64,000 nt of DNA. Source: Megalopta genalis. Its lineage: Eukaryota > Arthropoda > Insecta > Hymenoptera > Halictidae. A program made the translations under genes and the position numbers. Where the stretch lies: assembly GCF_051020955.1 (NCBI RefSeq), contig NC_135027.1:3100001-3164000 (forward strand). Reading direction: 5' to 3'. Each line of letters opens with the position of its first letter. Within the stretch, counting starts at the first letter, position 1. This document shows, piece by piece, positions 13,025 through 23,318 of this stretch. Under the pieces are notes generated by a model, which had not been told where the DNA came from, did not search any database, and saw nothing but the letters and a program-made list of their open reading frames with translations.

Positions 13025-13397
13025 TATACAGGATGTCCCAAAAATGTCTCGCAATCTGGAAATGGGAGGTTCCTGAGGTCATTTGAAGCAACTTTTTCCT
13101 TCGTGAAAATTTTCTTCGAGGCTTCGTTTACGAATTATTAACGAAAGACACTGACCAATAAGAGGCGAGCTCGGCTGGCGCACGGCGGCCCAGCCAACGA
13201 GTGCACGGAGCCCGGTTCCCCTCATTGGCTCGGCCGTCTCGCGCCAAATGATCTTGCCTCTGATTGGTCACTGTTTTTCGTTAATAATTCGTAAACGAAG
13301 CCACGGATTGCATTTTCGCTAAGGAAAAAGTTGCTTCAAATGACCTCAGGAATCTCCTATATTCGGATTGCGAGACATTTTTGGGACACCCTGTATA
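13025..13397. mobile_element. Foldback element copy 3, best preserved
   Basis: It begins TATACAGGATGTCCCAAAAA and ends TTTTTGGGACACCCTGTATA, so the whole unit of about 370 bp is nearly palindromic. Inner landmarks repeat on both arms: AAGTTGCTTCAAATGA and its complement, TTAACGAA/TTCGTTAA, and GACCAAT with GAGGC. The unpaired centre at about 13190-13220 is short. The flanking TATA could be a TA-type target duplication but is itself part of the palindrome. It is non-autonomous and its superfamily is undetermined. Confidence 0.88.
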
Positions 13398-14229
13398 TCG
13401 TTCCACAACAATGACAAGTTTGGACTTATTTAAACTTCCTACGTTTTCGATCATAACACACGTTCGAACGAAAAGATTCGTATAAGAATGTCTGACAAAA
13501 ACATTTCTGCAGTCATCAGGGACTGTGAAAGAAAAGGTCGGAAACCAGTCATTTTGACTGATTTGATACTTCTGGTGTTAATGCAACCAGATTTGGCGGG
13601 CCTCCAAATGTCTTCACTTCCCCTCTTATTTTTGTAAGTAATGTAAAGCGACTGCTGGTGTCCTACGACCGCTCTGTACGAAATCTTTTATCTGTATTTC
13701 ATCACGCGAAACGGTTCAACCCGTTTATAAACGACTGAATAAAATGTGGACGCATTGCGAAACCGTTATTTTCGCGTAAACTAATTTCGGGGCCGGAGGA
13801 GAACGGCGTCGGTCCGCAAGATCAAAGGCTATCCAGGTGACCGGTTGTAGGTGGAAGAAGGAGCTTCAAAGCCGGTGGTCCAGCTCCGAAAAATCGGACG
13901 GCGGTGTGTCGTCGACGTGGATATTGAAAGTCAAGAATAAACGAGGCTCGCGGCTGGTTTTCAGCGGCGCTCGATACACGCGGCGACGGCGTCGCAATCG
14001 GCGTCGGCCCGGTGCAAGGTTTATCGGCCCTGACACGTGTTACGGCGACGGCTACGATATCAGGGTGTGCGAACGAGACAAAACGCCGAGGCGGGCTACA
14101 TCCCAAGCCTCGATCGCCGGCCGATCGAAACCCCTTTGATCAAGTAGCGGTAAACATTCTCCCAGGTCACGGATGAAAGCGCGGCCCCTGTTTTCCATCC
14201 TACGCTCCGGTCTGGCCACGAAATCCCAG

Positions 14230-14275
<46 letters not shown>

Positions 14276-14395
14276 CTGTCCCTCTCTGTCTCTCTCGCTT
14301 GCAGGTTTTCCGTCTCCCTCTCGCTCGCTTTTTACCACACTTTTCCCACCGGCTAAATATAGCTGGTGAAAAATTGCTAAATCGTTTGCATCGAG

Positions 14396-14426
<31 letters not shown>

Positions 14427-16502
14427 TTCTATCTCTCTTTCTCTCTCCTTCTCTTTCGATCTGGCTTTCTCGCCTCGTTCCGAGCGAGCACCGCTGCGAA
14501 ATGATTGACAATTACGTGGAACAGGGAAATTATTCCGGCACCGTAGCCGGAGAGACGCTTCGTTCGATTCCACGGAGGAAATACATCGCTCGTTGCTCGT
14601 TCAGGTGTACAGAACCCGGTAATGGATTGCGTTTGGAAACTGTTTTTGGAATTGTTCCCGGTGGTAATTAAATACCGTGGCACCACCACCGTGGGCCGAC
14701 GCACGCGTCCGTGCCGATCCGCGCGATGCGTTACGGTTTGCGGCTCGGCAAAGGCTCCTTTTGGCCGGTCAGAGAAATGTACGGTTCTGGGTTGTTTAAT
14801 TTCATCCACGAAGGTGCCATGCAGAGTGAGAGTTATTAAACCGCTCACGCCTGTTCATGGACGATCGTTGTTACACGGTGGGAAGAGATTGCCGCGGGAT
14901 CGATGCGTATAAAATTGTTATGACGTTCGTTCGGCTTTACTATCTCTCTCTCGCGCGCGCGCGGTGTAAGTAATATATTATTTTTAATTTTAGTCGACGC
15001 TCGTTAAATCCTGCCGTTTTTCTTTCCGTTATCACGCCGGGATCACGCGGCCAAACAAATATGCCGAATTTATTACACGGAAAAATTGCAAAACGTTGCG
15101 GAATGAAACGAATGGCGGTCGTATTTCTGAAAGCTCGATTGAATGGAGTGACGTTTGTCTCCGAGCCATAAAATGTACAGTAAGAGATTGCGGATACTAA
15201 AACAAAATTGGAGGTTTATGCGCGATTCCGTCAACCGATTTTATTATGAACACAGAGCTGTAACGTTTTATCTTAAAGAGACGAAGATACGGCCGTGATA
15301 CACGTTCCTAACGAGCTTCCTCGGTCTTTTCAGTTCCGAATCCTCGGGTGTCGCGAGACGGAAAATTCTGATCGAAGCGACTGCATCGACAGCATCCCGT
15401 CGACGAGAAGATAGAGAAACCGCGAATAATTGATTCGCGACACACTGTGCCGAAATAATTAATCGTCTGACAATCGATTCAGCTCACCGGTCGCATCGGT
15501 GTTTCCTACTTCCCGATAAACCTCCGCGTTCCTCGATGGCCGAGATCGAAACGGGCGCAGAATGGAAGCTGATAAATCAACAACGCTTATCGACGCGTTT
15601 TACGAGGCCAGTTTCCTCCATTAAAGTCTCGCTCTGTAATATGCGGGAGCGGAGGTCACGGTGCGTTCGCAATAAAATGGTGCAGTTCGTCGGGGCGACA
15701 CGTGGCCTCCCATAACTTTACGTCTCGGGCACATTTCTACCCGGCCGGGACTTTTACACACTCGGACAGTTAATTTAACTTTCACTCCGCTCTCTTGCGG
15801 ACTATTCGCATCGCAGACTTTTTCGTTAATACTCGTCCGTTTTCATTTTACGGTTCGATTCGTCTAATTATTATATTATTCGTAAATTTCGTGTTTCGAT
15901 GAGACGCATCGAACGGCTATAAAAATGACGAATTTTGCTCCGGTCGAATAAATTGTTAAGCTGTCGGCAACAGGTTGCAAAGAATCCTTTCTCCTTTTAT
16001 TCGACGAAGCTTTCAATTATCCGGGAAAGCGATGCAGAAAACCAGGCAGCGGTGTCGAAGTTTCCATTTTGTTCCTTTTTGGAAAAATCTTAGAAGCTAT
16101 TATATAAGTTTATAATTCAGTCTGCCGATTATTAAACGACAGCGTAGTTCTTCTTGTCCGCTCATCCTCGATGGTGGTGGATTCACTCTGGTTACCTTCC
16201 TGTTCATAAATACTCGATCGCTTGTGTGGCTTGCGGCTTAGCCCGAGCTAAGAGCTTTCTGCATCTATTGTTTTATAACTGTTGGTTCATTATTTCTTGC
16301 TTCGTCTACCATGTTTTAGCTGTATTCGTTGGCGGACCATTTCGACGACAATGTAACAAGATGATTTACAATCTCAGTTATTAATTTATTCAACATACTT
16401 CTTAACGTACCCCCGCTTAGACATGTTAGTTTTTCTATAGAACGATGATGAAATATGTGGAAGTTTATACGAATTGCCAGAAACTAAAGAGTCAAATAGC
16501 AA
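13398..16502. other. Upstream region of the receptor, no gene recognised
   Basis: Holds the CT tracts at 14231-14455 and otherwise unique, CpG-rich sequence. The long Ser/Leu and Arg/Glu ORFs are CT-repeat artefacts. A promoter or non-coding first exon of the receptor could lie here, but no TATA or initiator element stands out. Confidence 0.5.
14231..14455. repeat. Paired (CT)n microsatellites
   Basis: Pure CT at 14231-14272, then interrupted CT to 14305, unique DNA, and a second CT-rich stretch at 14395-14455. Confidence 0.88.
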
Positions 16503-16504
16503 TA

Positions 16505-16720
16505 CAGTAAATTCTCCCTAATATTTTCCATCAGCCTGGAAAAAAGAGGAGAAATTTGGGAAATGGAAATACGATTATTCGAACTTGGTGGATTATTTTT
16601 ATAGTTTCCGATTGTCAACGATTACAAAAACGAGCTTCAAGGCTCAAATAATCGCATCTCCGCTTCCCAAATTGTCCATTTTCGTTCACAAGCTGCAGGA
16701 AAATTAGGGAGAATTTACTG
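16505..16720. mobile_element. TA-flanked MITE, CAGTAAATTCTCCCTAA ends, copy 1
   Basis: The left end CAGTAAATTCTCCCTAA is exactly mirrored by TTAGGGAGAATTTACTG. TA dinucleotides flank both ends (16503-16504 and 16721-16722), as for Tc1/mariner-type insertions. The interior is also largely self-complementary (GGAAATGGAAATACGATTATT against the later AATAATCGCATCTCCGC). It is 216 bp, has no coding capacity, and lies about 220 bp upstream of the proposed receptor exon. Confidence 0.85.
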
Positions 16721-16722
16721 TA

Positions 16723-16921
16723 CTCATATTTTTGGTCCAAATGGATCCGAGCCCAGCTGTGCAAGTGTTAATCCTTGAGCGGACTATCGATTAAAATGGT
16801 TTCGTGGGCTATTGCTGGGTAAACCAGTCGGTGCTCTGAGTAGACAGTATAACGTGTCCATCAACCTGTTAGATCACCTAATCCTCTCCGACCGGCTAAT
16901 CGAACCAAGTCATACCAACGT
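16723..16921. other. Short spacer before the receptor exon
   Basis: Contains the motif GGTCCAAATGGATCCGAGCC ending in CAAGTGTTAA (16735-16773), similar to 5931-5967, and then unique sequence. It would be the end of an upstream intron if the acceptor at 16937 is used. Confidence 0.4.
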
Positions 16922-17256
16922 CCATCTCTTGTTCCAGGTGGCAGAAAGAACTGAAACCGAACCAGGACAGAACTTTCGAACCCTCGTCCGTGGGCAACCC
17001 ACCTGAAACCTGAAGTAGCCCACCTGGAGGCAGGATCCAGGCGCGAGCATCCCCTCGAAGAAGGTGCCGAAACAACTGACCGATGTCTTGAGCAACTGGA
17101 TCGCGCGGGCGGCAGCGATTTCCGAAGGAAAAATGAGAGGGCACGGGGGGATGGGGCGTCGAAGACGGGGTCCGGACGAGGCAGCCTGATGCGAGCGGGG
17201 GTGAGCTTGTGAAGGGGGGTGTGTCGGGCAGCTGAGCATCGCCCGCGGGCCGAAAA
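16922..17256 (+). promoter_or_regulatory. Probable 5' leader of the receptor mRNA with a candidate splice acceptor
   Basis: A pyrimidine-rich run ending in TTCCAG|GTGG at 16932-16941 is a plausible acceptor, which would start the exon at 16938 and leave about 319 nt of leader before the ATG. The leader is GC-rich and contains three short upstream ORFs: 17083-17091 (2 codons plus stop), 17133-17189 (18 codons plus stop) and 17189-17212 (7 codons plus stop). The second has AAA before its ATG, a favourable context. The acceptor is inferred from local sequence only; the true transcription start could instead be unspliced and nearby. Confidence 0.45.
17133..17189 (+). other. Upstream ORF of 18 codons in the receptor leader
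   Basis: ATG 17133 in a GAAAAATGA context opens a short Arg/Gly-rich frame ending at TGA 17187-17189. It is not in frame with the receptor start. Its stop overlaps the ATG of the next tiny upstream ORF (TGATG at 17187-17191). It could lower or condition receptor translation if it lies on the mRNA, which depends on the inferred leader. Confidence 0.4.
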
Positions 17257-18455
17257 ATGAACGAGACCGCGGTCTATCTGCTCGGATCGGAAGAAGAGGT
17301 AAACGTGCCGAGCAAACAGCTGAACAGGACGTTCTACACCGCGAGCTACCCGCCGCAGAACACCAGCTACGACGAGCTGTGGCATCTGGCGACAGACAGG
17401 GCCGGCCTGGCGATCATTCTCTTCCTGTTCTCGGTGGCGACCGTGTTCGGCAACATGCTGGTGATCCTGGCGGTGGTGCGCGAGCGATACCTGCACACGG
17501 CGACCAACTACTTCATCACGTCGCTGGCGTTCGCGGACTGTCTGGTCGGTTTGGTGGTGATGCCTTTCAGCGCGATCTACGAGGTCCTGGAGAAGCGTTG
17601 GCTGTTCGCGCACGACTGGTGCGACGTCTGGCGTTCGTTGGACGTGCTCTTCTCCACGGCGTCGATCCTGAACCTGTGCGTGATCAGCCTGGACCGGTAC
17701 TGGGCGGTCACCGACCCGTTCACCTACCCGCGCAAGATGACCCGTCGCCGGGCCGCGATCCTGATCGCGATCGTCTGGATCTGCTCCAGCGCGATCTCCT
17801 TCCCCGCCATCGCCTGGTGGAGAGCCGTCCGCACCGAAGAGGTCCCGGAGGACAAGTGCCCGTTCACGGAGCACCTTGGCTACCTGATCTTCTCGTCGAC
17901 GATCAGCTTCTACGTGCCGCTGTTCGTCATGGTGTTCACCTATTACAAGATCTACCGGGCCGCCGTGATCCAGACGAGGAGTCTGAAACTAGGCACCAAG
18001 CAGGTGATCATGGCCTCCGGCGAGCTGGAACTCACTCTGAGGATGCACCGCGGCGGCGGGACCAACACCGACGCGAGACACCTGTTCCGCACCGCTTCGA
18101 GCACACCGGAGGACCTCCAGGACCTCGAGGAGCCGCTCACGGCGATCCACAACAACTGTCTCACCAGAGTACCGTCTACCAGGATCAACAAACAACACCT
18201 GGGAAAGAACTTCTCCCTGTCCAGGAAACTGGCCAAGTTCGCCAAGGAGAAGAAGGCGGCGAAGACCCTCGGCATCGTGATGGGCGTGTTCATCGTCTGC
18301 TGGCTGCCGTTCTTCGTGGTGAACCTCTGGTCCGGGTTCTGCTCGCAGTGCATCTGGCAGGAGGAGATCGTGTTCGCCGCGGTCACGTGGCTCGGCTGGA
18401 TCAACAGCGGCATGAACCCTGTCATATACGCCTGCTGGAGCAGGGATTTCCGAAG
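17257..18455 (+). CDS. Dop1R2: D1-like dopamine receptor DAMB/Dop1R2 (bee Dop2), partial: main coding exon
   Basis: Rhodopsin-class G-protein-coupled receptor for dopamine in the neuronal plasma membrane; in flies this receptor (DAMB) raises cAMP and calcium and acts in mushroom-body memory and forgetting (family knowledge). The exon encodes 399 complete residues plus two bases of codon 400. The N-terminus has three N-glycosylation sequons (N2, N23, N35). TM1 is about 49-72, TM2 84-107, TM3 120-143, TM4 166-187, TM5 207-230, TM6 337-358 and TM7 369-392. Seen: amine-binding D129 in TM3, SSTIS serines 213-217 in TM5, DRY 146-148, cysteines C122 and C201 for the extracellular disulfide, CWLPFF 348-353 and NPVIY 387-391. 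The third loop keeps the conserved MASGELELTLR block and a basic stretch before TM6, but lacks the long Gly/His insert of fly DAMB. An in-frame TGA at 17233-17235 and an A at -3 support this ATG. Codons are strongly GC-rich at third positions. The roughly 55-residue tail expected from the fly protein is missing and must be on a later exon. The match is to DAMB, not to the other D1-like receptor, which has a different TM1-TM2 loop. Confidence 0.96.
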
Positions 18456-18461
18456 GTGAGT
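18451..18461 (+). other. 5' splice donor ending the receptor exon
   Basis: The sequence CGAAG|GTGAGT places the exon end at 18455 and the intron start at 18456, splitting the codon for the second Arg of DFRR after its second base (phase 2). Without splicing, the reading frame stops at once at TGA 18457-18459, so unspliced RNA would give a receptor cut just after TM7. The donor matches the consensus very well. The downstream acceptor was not found in the window. Confidence 0.85.
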
Positions 18462-18862
18462 CTCTCTACGTAGATCGTTTCTCATCCGTCGGGGACTGCT
18501 ACGGGAAATTGCATTATCTGACGACGACGACGACGACGACGGGGATCTTGGGATCTTCAGGCCGCATGGGGAGAGTAACTGTCAGTTTCGGAGATAGCTG
18601 ACGTTGTATCCTAGGTTCCACCGAGAGGATTCGATGAAAAGGCGAACGATGAACGGATTCCACATGCAGATGTTGATGTCGATGCCCTTCTGAACAGGGA
18701 CGATGCGACGTGGTTCGTCTTTTGTTAAAATGATTAGATAGAGGAGTCGTGACGAAGTTCGATCGACACTGTTCGATACCTGACGAACTTCTTGGGCGTG
18801 TTTAAAAACTGAAAAGTGGTAACGTGAAGAGAGGATGTTCCGTCTGAAACTGGTTCGTACTC
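18456..18862 (+). other. Start of the receptor intron, no gene seen
   Basis: GC-rich at first, with a (GAC)n tract at 18519-18541, then unique sequence leading into the MITE that starts at 18863. The last part, from about 18815, is the flank that reappears inverted at about 19066-19113. No coding signal was recognised. Confidence 0.6.
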
Positions 18863-19446
18863 TTAACCCTTTGCACTCGAAGCCATTTTAACTGTAAATC
18901 TAAATTAATTTTTAATTTAGATTTAATTTAGATTTACATTATTTAATTTAATTTTTAATTTAGATTTACTTTAATAAAGTAAAATTTAAGTAAAATGGAA
19001 ATACCATAAGTCAAAAAAATTAATTTAGATTTACAGTTAAAATGGCTTCGAGTGGAAAGGGTTAAGAGTATGAACCAGTTTCAGGCGGAACATCCTCTCT
19101 TCATATTACTGTATTAAGTATATATATAACATAAGTGTTTCTTTAATATCTATATTAATCTATTTACTTAAATTTTTATTTAAATTTAGTCTTGCGACTC
19201 ATACAACAGTTAGACTCTTAACAATATAATAATATTATAATATATATATTATAATCTATATTAATCTATTTACTTAAATTTTTATTTAAATTTAGTCTTG
19301 TGACTCATACAACAGTTAAACTCTTAATAATGTTTTACATCTAAACTTTGATAATATAAAAATTGTCTTGGAACGTGATATAACAATTTTTTTTTTTAGT
19401 GGTGCCTCAGAGTCGCCACTCGAGTGCAAAAGTTAATTGTGTAATC
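18863..19446 (+). mobile_element. TTAA-flanked MITE, CCCTTTGCACTCGA family, rearranged copy
   Basis: It starts TTAACCCTTTGCACTCGAAG at 18863 and ends CACTCGAGTGCAAAAG with TTAA at 19443-19446. The right end carries the family hairpin GTGGTG...CGCCAC. At 584 bp it is much longer than its relatives because it contains an inverted second copy of its own left end (19016-19065) and a 72-bp direct duplication (19150-19221 and 19256-19327). It sits in the inferred receptor intron. Confidence 0.8.
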
Positions 19447-22400
19447 CTGGTTATATATACAGGGTGGGTCGTCCAAAATCATCCAAAATGTTATTCTCTT
19501 TTCTCGCGACTGATTTTTGCACCCTGCCTGTATTGCAAAAATCTACATCTTCGTAGAACCAATACGATTGTCTAGTCAACTTTCTGGTCGCATCACGAAT
19601 CCACTTTCAAGGCCGGGAATGGCGATATCGCTATCAGCATCGGAAAACTGATGATGCCGGCATTCGGAGGTCCTTGATCCGGCCACAGGCATGCCTCGTC
19701 ATTAGTCCGGATGCCTGAGGTAATACGGAAAGTCGCTCTTGAACAAAGGGTGAGCGACCGGCGCGCGTATCGATGCGGTATCGGCACGCTATCGATACAG
19801 CAGCGAATACGGCATCGAGTTGTAGCGTTTTGTTATCGAGCGAATGCACGGAAGCCGGGGGCACGTAGCCGGTGCGCCTCGTAATTTAAGAGATGCTCGC
19901 CGTGTTTGTCGCCTAATCGTGGATAAGTAGCCTCCGCTCGATAGTTCCGCCGGAAACCGTATCGGTCCTCTAATCTGGGTTCAACTGGGAGCTTCTGCGC
20001 GTTTCTGCCTTCTGTCCCTTTCCTGTCCGGGGATTTCGCAGGTCCTTTGCGGAGAACGTTCCGCGCCGCTTCCACGCAGGAACTCCGGAAAATTGACTCC
20101 GGGAAATATTTACCGACTATACGAGCCGCGTCACCGGTCGGTCGTTAATTCCCGGTTTTAAAGCGGCCCGGATGCGTGGATTAAGGACCGGCTTGATCAT
20201 TCCTCCTTTCGGATCAGCGTCAAACTACACCGGATCTCTTTACGAGACCCTCGGCGACGTTACGAGCGTGTTTTACGAGGACAAGGGATGGCCGCGTCGA
20301 TGGGAACACCGGTGTCCCAATTGGCGGCCTTGTATTTCCGAAACTGCTTTATCCATTGTCCCGCGACTCCTGCCGCCAGGATCCTTAATTGCCTGATTCA
20401 CGGGTGCTTACACTATGGTTCGCCGAATTAAATCGCGTGGAACTACATCTTTTAGTAGCACGTTCCGTTTCCTTCGTCCCTGCGCATTAGACATCCGCAT
20501 TCGAATATTGTTCTCAACCGGACTGCAGATTTTAATCCTTAGGGGACCAAAACTATTTCCGGTTTACACACTGCGAAGGCCAGATTGGTTTTCAGACGAA
20601 GAGAAATTTTTTACTGACAATTTTTGTATCAAATATAGAGAAGAGATATTCATTTTTTAAATAAAACTTCGTCGATATATTTTCACCGAAACAATCGTGC
20701 CTATTCTTCCAATGTTTCCTGCCAGATTGTACGGTTTTATTGATTTCTGCCGCGTGTATGGCGGCATCGGACCGTTAAGGGTTAATTATACAGTGCCATT
20801 ATGAACTTTATCCACTCAAATATCTTGCTTATTTCAAACAATGCAAGAGACTGTTACTTAAAAATTCAATATCGTTAGAAATGTTATAGAATGCCTGATC
20901 GAGAGAGTATATATTTCTCCTCGTTCACGATTCGTCTAAACCGGATGGTTTTATGCGTTGATAACAAAATTAAGCAGGTAACATTTGAAGCCGCGGGAGC
21001 ATTAGGTGCTACTCCAGCCTCGCGACGGCATTAAATGCAACATATTCCCCGGTTAGCATGTATTTCATTTCACGGAAATAAATACGTCAGGATTTGGCGC
21101 AGTCGGCTGGCTGGTGAATAATGTCTATAATTATACGCTCGCTCTTTCTCCTCCGCCAACGAGACGAATCCGCGCGAATCGGTCGCTCCTCCTTCTTAAT
21201 GAGACGACCGACTTAAGAGCCTTCCAGACCTTTGTACACGATTAAGTCGCAAGCCGGCGACTATTTGCACTGAACTTCCGCCCGCACGTTCCGAGTTCCG
21301 GGCCATTCATCGGGGAATTACTCGCGCGATAACGTCGCGTACTCGTTAATCGTGTGGACCCAGGTGCACGGGGTGTTACTGATCGACAGTCAACCTAATA
21401 TTGGTTGTTCGACGAGTGAACGATCTTCGACACCGCGAAAATCTGCGTATCGTCGATTGCCGCCGCTCCGAGCGTGTTCGCTCGAAACACGTCTGCCGGA
21501 ACGAGTACATTGTCACGCAACGCTAATTATTAGGCTACTAATCATTATGCAAGTTCCCTGCTTTCCAAACTGTCTTTTGGCGCATCGAATTTAACGGCCA
21601 TCACCGGCTTCGTTTTATCGCGTTTCTGGCACGCTTGCACATATGCGGAAAATTCGGAGGGTTCTAATTACTAGACCTGCCAAAGAGCAATGCGACGTTT
21701 CCCAATCGATTGCCTAATTTTGAAATATTCAAGGCGGCTATAATTTTGTCTGTATAATCGAGGAATGTCCGTAGAAAACAATGCAAGTGCCATAAATGTA
21801 ATTTTTTAGGAGAAAGAGAAAACACTGCTATTCAGTCAAATTATTAACGAAACTTGTTTTATATTTGTCTTTACGTGTGTATCTAAGAGAGCGATAGATT
21901 AAAGACATAATCAAGTCTTTTATTTCTTACGACAATAATACATGAACTTATGGAAAAAGGAATCGTTCTTAGAAAAAAGCTTCTACGTGCCAAACTATCG
22001 CAAATTGCTTCGGAATATCAAAATATAGAGAGCATATAAAAATATAAAATATATTTCTGTGACATGATGTCTTAATTTTTAATTAGAAGGTATTGCAACA
22101 ATTTCGCTTTTATGATAAAAGCAGCTAACATTATTTATAACAATTTATCAAAATATATTGCAGTTAAACGATGCACTACCGTATTCCAATCGGCACATAG
22201 AACAGTTTAAGAAGAAATAACCAAATTTTTCAATTTCAGCTTCTGTATTTTTTTCAATTACGCGGATCAATTCGAATTAATACCTTCGTGTCGCATAAAT
22301 AGCTCGCGAAAAGCGATTCGATCGTATATCGTTCCAAAGAAGACGCTGAATAAACTCCGTCTCGCCGTAGTATAAACTTTCCCCGCGCATCTTATCGGAT

Positions 22401-23220
22401 ATATTCTTTGTTTTTTATCGTCTGCTCCCCACCCCCGCCCCTTTAGTCAGTTCCAGGCTCCATCGAATTCTATTTACTGGCTACACCAGATAGATATTTG
22501 CGGGCATGGGCAACGGAGAACGGCTCTCGTGTCCTACCTTCCGCAAAAACCCGATTCCGACGGATTCAGAGGCGGTTTAGCCGCGCGACAATTATCTACC
22601 GGGCGACGGAACAGCTGGACACGCCGCGATCAATCCAGAGAATTCTCAGCGATGCTCGAAATCAAATTAATGGATCCGCGATCGGATAAACACCGAAAGA
22701 TATTCGATCGTTCGCCGAGGACGACGTCGACATATTAGCCTTTTCGGGGCTCGGTGAAGTTGATTGGAAGGACACTTTTGACTTTGGATGGCTCTGGTAC
22801 AGCCGAAGGGAATGACTGAGTGGCCATTGGCGTGCTACAGGTTCTCCTTTGTTTCCCTTTTACGCGAACCGTGAATGGACGACACGTATTTTTTGAGGGT
22901 TTCTACCTTCCCCCTCTTTTGGCTGCGTGTTTTTTTACAGCAGTTTCGAGCTCAGATTGCGCAGATCTTTCTGTCATGCAAGATTCTGGTCGTTCTTCGA
23001 CGGGATTTCGTTGTTATTTTTATACTTTCGTATTTATATTTGTATATTTGTATATTTATCCGTATATCTGCAACTTGTATTTATATTTACATGTGCTATA
23101 TAAATGTGTAATATGTACTCCGGTATTGAATTCAATTCAATTCAATTCAATTATTCTTCAGATACTATTTTCGAACGTCGAATCTTGAATGCAGCGATGC
23201 TATTGCGAATCTGCAAAATA
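19447..23220. other. Inferred intron, no exon recognised
   Basis: Begins with ACAGGGTGGGTCGTCC at 19460, an outer-end-like motif with no partner. Mostly unique DNA with an AT-rich block at 21750-22350 and GC-rich stretches at 19700-20400 and 20980-21500. A weak TTAA-type element is listed separately at 20532-20785. Confidence 0.5.
20532..20785. mobile_element. Possible TTAA-type MITE, weak
   Basis: TTAATCCTTAGGGGACC at 20532-20548 roughly mirrors GGACCGTTAAGGGTTAA at 20769-20785. Five to six positions differ or are shifted between the ends. The size (254 bp) and TTAA borders fit the other elements here, but a chance pairing cannot be excluded. Confidence 0.35.
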
Positions 23221-23318
23221 TGCACGCTATCGTAAAGCTTCGATAGCTGCACGCTATTGCAAGTTTTTGAAACATGCACGCTGTTGCAAGTCTTCGATAT
23301 CTGCACGCTATTGCAGCA
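23221..23318 (+). repeat. Minisatellite, 27 bp x about 3.6
   Basis: TGCACGCTAT starts units at 23221, 23248, 23275 and 23302, exactly 27 bp apart. Units continue as TGCAAG-like and TTCGATA-like blocks with substitutions. It follows an (AATTC)n run at about 23129-23152. Confidence 0.85.

Noticed and set aside
16861..17874. 337-codon - strand ORF over the receptor exon
   Set aside because: It lies antisense to the conserved receptor frame and is Arg/Asp/His-rich, as expected from the complement of GC-rich coding sequence. No domain.
17379..18473. 364-codon + strand ORF overlapping the receptor in another frame
   Set aside because: Shadow frame of the receptor exon; the GC-rich third positions suppress stops. 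No family resemblance.
17952..18485. 177-codon - strand ORF over the receptor third loop and TM6-TM7
   Set aside because: Antisense shadow of the receptor with no recognisable domain.
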